Shown here: piece after piece, positions 60,002-64,000 of the stretch
How the letters are laid out: every line of letters begins with the position of its first letter
Position numbering within the stretch: the stretch's first letter is position 1
Assembly (NCBI GenBank): GCA_010909725.1
Contig: JAACMV010000007.1
Location: 1,364,001 to 1,428,000 of the forward strand
DNA length: 64,000 bases
Origin: Picochlorum sp. 'celeri'
Taxonomy: Eukaryota; Chlorophyta; Trebouxiophyceae
Direction: 5' to 3'
Translations under genes and position numbers: made by a program
Notes under the pieces: model-generated
Seen by the model: the letters and a program-made list of their open reading frames with translations, nothing else
Databases searched by the model: none
What the model was told of the DNA's origin: nothing

Positions 60002-63000
60002 ATGCAGAATAATATCGGTAGAGGTCTAGGAGGAGGAAGCATGGTTCAACGAGACGGTCTTGGCGAAGAGTATGGGCCCATGTCCGTCTCCGGCTCGCTT
60101 CCTCGATGCTTTCAGAACGTATTCAATTTTAGATATTTTAATTCTGTTCAATCAGAATGCTTTGATGTGCTGTATAACTCGCGCAAGAATACTATGGTGT
60201 CCTCACCGACTGGCTCGGGAAAGGTACGAGATGCGCGGCTAATGATGATTATGATGCATTGGAACTACCAGAGTATTCAATTTATCTGTAGACGAGTTTG
60301 TTCGAGCTAGCCATACTGGGGATGCTGAAGGATTATGTGATGCTTCATGGAAATGGGCAGGAGGAGTTCCAGGGAACTATGGGTCAGAGCAAGGCGATCT
60401 ACATTGCTCCGACAAGGTCCTTGGTTCAGGAGAAGGCTAGAGAGTGGAGGGAAAGATTTGGAACAAGCTTGCATCTTCGGGTAGAGGAGTTCACGGGTGA
60501 TGTCGATAATGGCAAGGATGCGTTGCAAGAATCTGATATAATTTGCATCACACCCGAGAGGTTTGATTCGATGACGAGGAGAGATAAACATGGGGGCATG
60601 GGTTTCTTTTCTCAGGTCAAGCTAGTACTGCTCGATGAAATTCATTTGTTGAGCGACTCTCGCGGCTCCTGTTTGGAAGCTGGTGTTGTGTCTCGTCTCA
60701 AGATGGCACAGCAGAATATGGTTAGAGAGCAGCATGAATATGCAAACGACGTGCATTTTCGATTTATTGCATGTTCGGCTACGTTTTCTAATTTAGAAGA
60801 CGTGGCAGAGTGGCTTTGTGTTCCTGAGGAGGCAATTTTCAGGTTTGGAAATGAGATGCGACCAGTGCCACTGCAGATTGTGGTCAAAGGCTACCAGAGT
60901 TCTAAAAATGATTTCCTGTTCGACAGATATCTTACAGGTCAGGTCTATGATCTTGTTTCCAAGTTTTCGAATGGAAAACCAGTGCTTTGCTTCTGTCCTT
61001 CTAGGCAGGGCAGTGTGAATACTGCAACATCACTCAGAAGGCAGTCAACAGACCACCAGGGCAGAAGTTTATTTGTCACGAGTCCGGAACAGCAGTCTTT
61101 TCTAGACGAACAAGCCCGTTCGATTAGAAATAGTACATTACGAGAATGTGTTCGATCTGGATTAGGATTCCATCATGGAGCGTTGGAGCCAGGTGACAGG
61201 GCAAAGGTGGAGGAGCTCTTCTCTGCAAAGATGCTTCGTGTGGTGAGTACAACATCAACGTTGGCTGTTGGTGTGAACTTGCCAGCTTATCTTGTGATTA
61301 TTAAGGGAACTAAGAGATATGGAGGAGCTGGTCATGGGTATGTCCAGTACGACTACTCGCAAATCTTGCAAATGATTGGACGAGCTGGAAGAGTGAATTT
61401 TGACACAGAGGGTGCAGCAGTCATCATGACGGAGAAAAAGGTATGAGAAAATGTGTGCTCATCTTTTGATATACCCACATGTATTGTTTATTACCTTTCA
61501 ATGATGCATGCAGTATGAGAATGATTTGCTCAAGGTGTCTTCCCTTTCAGAAACAATAGAGTCCCGCCTTCATGAGAACATTGCAGAGTATTTGAATGCT
61601 GAAATTGCAAATAGGACAATTCGTGATATTCCTGGGGCTCTGGATTGGTTGAAATCAACCTTTTTATACATAAGAGCGCTGAAGAATCCAACGCATTATC
61701 ACATTCCTGCTGCAACATTGGCATCAACATTGGAGATGGACAAATGGCTGAGGACCCATGTGTTGCTGTCCCATGCAAACAAGCTCGTAAAGAGCGGCAT
61801 GGCCTATACTGATGAGGAGGAATACACATTGTGCCCAAGTCAATCTGGTATCATCATGGCAGAGCATTATATGAAGCTTTCAACCATGTCTGCATTTTGC
61901 AAACTCAAATCATCCTCGAGCATGGAAGATTTGATGTGGGTTATTGCCAACAGTGATGAGCTCTCTCCTACTATCGTCCGAAGGAATGAAAAGAAGGTGT
62001 TGAATGCCATCAATAAGTCAGGTATGCTGCGTTACACTGTGAAAGACTTGAAAAAGTCGCCAGCAAAAATATTGGATAGAGTTCAGCTCCCCAGCCAGAA
62101 GAATTTTCTTCTCATGATGCACGCCCTCTCCTCCAAAGCCAGAAAGGAATATACCATCGAATACTCTTTGAAACAAGAAGGAGATTCCATCATATCAGTG
62201 GGTTTGCGTATAATACGATGTATGGTACGATATTTTGGCCATGTTGCAAATCAGCCAAAAGCACTTGCAGATGCATTGCTTTTGCAAAAGGTTTTGACCC
62301 AGCGTATGTGGCCAGATGATCCGATGCTCCTGACTCAAGTTCAGACAGTTGGTGATATTATAGCAAACCGATTAATAGCATCAAATGTCCGAACAATGAG
62401 GCAGATGATTGGCACAGACCCAAGGGAATTGGAAAATTTTGCTCAGAAGAATTATCCATGGGGCTCAAATGTCAGAAATTTGGTGTTGAGGATCTGTCCT
62501 CCACCCATCAGCATTCAAATCGTGCTCGAACCAAATCCTTTGCAAGAATCAAGGCTTTCGTGCCATGTGCACATCTCCTGCACGGATGAATGCAATGATG
62601 CCCAGAAGTCTCTCAGCCGAAACTGCTCTCTGGTCATATTCACACAAAATGGTTCAGCAATGCTGTGTTATAGAAACCTTCAATACTCGGCATTCTCTAA
62701 AGGAGGACTCTCTGTTCAAATAGACCAAGAATTGATCCAAAATCCTCAGGATCGAATCATAGTCAAAGTGATTGATGGTGCCATTGTTGGATCAGATGTA
62801 CGTACTCAAAATCATGCATGAAGATTCTGTCTACTTCCATCACAAGCACGAATATGTATTGCAGGTGACCGCATCCACAGATATTACTCCATCCAAGACC
62901 ACATCAGACCATCTCAATCACCCAACCCCAACATCACCATCATCCGTCCAGCCCAAGCAGCAGCAGCAGAAGAAGAAGAAGCAAAAGATGGCAAGTGACG

Positions 63001-63185
63001 CTCCTCCATCAACCCCAGTGGATGCTCTCCAAGTGCACAAAATCGTTGATTTAACAACGACGCCTTTGAATCAAATCTCAGCTCCCAAGCAAGAGGAGAA
63101 ACGTTTAGCTGCACGAGAACACGTGGAAGAGTTCAAGAAGAAATACTCAAATCTCGTCAAATTCCTCATGGATGAGGAGCATTAG
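60002..63185 (+). CDS. HFM1: Meiotic DNA helicase HFM1/MER3
   Basis: Four exons: 60002-60223, 60292-61440, 61514-62797, 62865-63185. Introns begin gtacga, gtatga and gtacgt and end in ag; every junction is phase 0; 991 aa. The N-terminus has 'FRYFNSVQSECFDVLYNS', a Q motif, then Walker A 'SSPTGSGKTSLFELA', split by intron 1 between Lys and Thr. 'LVLLDEIHLLSD' (about residue 189), 'ACSATFSNLEDVAEWL', 'VVSTTSTLAVGVNLPAYLVIIKGT' in part ('STTSTLAVGVNLPA') and 'QMIGRAGR' (about 433) complete the Ski2-like core. Exon 3 holds a winged helix and Sec63 domain. The C-terminal tail is Gln/Lys-rich. MER3/HFM1 promotes crossovers in meiosis. An intact gene implies a sexual cycle. The stop is 21 bp from the next convergent gene. 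Confidence 0.9.
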
Positions 63186-63206
63186 CGATACAACACTGGC
63201 ATTATA

Positions 63207-64000
63207 TCATGTAGTTTCTTTTTCATCTGCATCAAGAGAATCCATAAATCGTATTATAACGTCCGACGCCTCCTCTGCATGGTCCTTCAGATCATGAACA
63301 CCGCCCTCTATCACTGCCAATGTGGCAGATGGTGCAATGGCTTCCACAAGCCTCTTCCCAATGGCCTCTGGATCAACGCCAAAGGGCACCTGGCACTCAT
63401 CAGCACCACTCATCATCACAAGCGTCGGCACATCCCTCAGAGCCTCCAACTCACGCTGTAACCGCTCATCAGAAAAATCGGAACTGAACATGTCATCCTC
63501 CCCTCCAGCAGCAGAACAATCTGCAAGACTCAACCACCTCTTTGCTGTTATCGGAGTTCCCCCAAATTCCGTAAATCGAAAAGCAATTTCATCTTCCCTT
63601 CCATCCTCCACCATTTTCCTGCACAGATCTATACGCTCAGCTGTATTGGGAAATGCCCCCATCAAATACTCTCGATCTGACACTGGCCCTTGTAATATGA
63701 TGCCATTCAACTCCTTGCCAAACCGACGAGCACACATCACAGCATCCTGACATCCCGTTGAATGACCAAGTAACACTGCCTTTTCCATCCCATATGTATC
63801 TCGAAGCATCATCAAGAGTGAATGCAGTTCCTCACTATCCTCACCAACACTGGCAGTTCCCCAGCCATCATGCGATGACGTCAGCAAAGGCTGAACGAGA
63901 GTCCACCCAATCCTATCGAGCTTTGAGCATAGTGGCTTGAGGTACTCTGCAAACATGAAGCCACATGACAGCCCACCCACAGCCACAAAAAAGTGCCTAT
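63207..64000 (-). CDS. DUF1749 (UPF0613) alpha/beta hydrolase, 5' end outside window
   Basis: The frame is open from the stop at 63207 to the right edge, so the N-terminus is missing; at least 264 residues are present. It begins mid-domain with 'FFVAVGGLSCGFMFAEYL', the first strand and oxyanion loop, then 'WTLVQPLLTSSHDGWGTASV', and the nucleophile elbow 'VLLGHSTGCQDAV' (GHSTG). The acid is probably the Asp in 'MMSGADECQVP', and the histidine lies in 'GGVHDLKDH' near the C-terminus. DUF1749 proteins occur in fungi, plants and algae; no substrate is established to my knowledge. It converges on HFM1. Confidence 0.82.
   Translation of the reverse strand, partial: RHFFVAVGGLSCGFMFAEYLKPLCSKLDRIGWTLVQPLLTSSHDGWGTASVGEDSEELHSLLMMLRDTYGMEKAVLLGHSTGCQDAVMCARRFGKELNGIILQGPVSDREYLMGAFPNTAERIDLCRKMVEDGREDEIAFRFTEFGGTPITAKRWLSLADCSAAGGEDDMFSSDFSDERLQRELEALRDVPTLVMMSGADECQVPFGVDPEAIGKRLVEAIAPSATLAVIEGGVHDLKDHAEEASDVIIRFMDSLDADEKETT

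Overview
The window reads as nuclear DNA of a small, gene-dense, photosynthetic eukaryote, most likely a unicellular green alga of prasinophyte type. Four things point there. (1) Most genes are intronless or carry one to three short GT-AG introns (about 65-190 nt), usually near the 5' end. (2) Several genes imply a plastid: a ferredoxin-thioredoxin reductase variable subunit, a Ycf49-like protein, an MRL1-like PPR protein, an ADS/FAD5-type desaturase, a single-domain plastid-like Cpn10 and the plant-type aspartate route to NAD. (3) A pseudo-response regulator with a CCT domain is typical of the green lineage. (4) The EF-Tu is of plant mitochondrial type and has a spliced targeting peptide. I cannot name the species.

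Layout. 1-5.4 kb: a truncated organelle-targeted helical-repeat (OPR/RAP-like) gene diverging from a HARE-HTH/DDT/WHIM chromatin gene. 5.6-8.8 kb: a secreted SPRING (DUF2054) homologue with an extra C-terminal Cys-rich module, an unknown 207-aa protein and an AAAP amino-acid transporter. 9.1-16 kb: a GRIP golgin, exportin-7 and a Ycf49-like protein. 16-22 kb: Cpn10, the clock-type pseudo-response regulator and a NARG2/ICE2-like protein. 22-32 kb: mitochondrial EF-Tu, quinolinate phosphoribosyltransferase, SF3B4, an SLC35B1-like nucleotide-sugar transporter, WDR33/FY and L-aspartate oxidase. 32-43 kb: a GT61-type glycosyltransferase, cytosolic HSP101/ClpB with a textbook heat-shock element, and an SHPRH-type SNF2/PHD/RING helicase. 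43-52.7 kb: a J-domain/zinc/double-CS co-chaperone, an LRR/coiled-coil/SFI1-like protein, the desaturase, an ABC1 kinase and the FTR variable subunit. 52.8-64 kb: MRL1, a JmjC ribosomal oxygenase, an MFS anion transporter with a transit peptide, the meiotic helicase HFM1/MER3 and a truncated DUF1749 hydrolase.

How the genes fit together. They alternate in convergent and divergent pairs. Convergent neighbours are often separated by only 11-100 bp, so their 3' UTRs must nearly touch or overlap. Divergent neighbours share 180-930 bp promoter regions, some with perfect inverted repeats, CACGTG boxes or a heat-shock element. There is no operon logic. Two genes of one pathway (QPT and aspartate oxidase, de novo NAD synthesis) do lie within about 8 kb. 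RNA processing is over-represented (SF3B4, WDR33, ICE2-like, MRL1, the OPR-like gene).

I joined exons by hand from reading frame and splice motifs. Intron edges agree in phase with both flanking frames, but they have no transcript support. I found no tRNA, rRNA, CRISPR array, transposon or phage element, and no convincing wholly new system. The most unusual items are domain combinations (SPRING plus GnT-V-like tail; J plus zinc plus two CS domains; LRR plus SFI1-like repeats) and a GTRCGT splice-donor preference.
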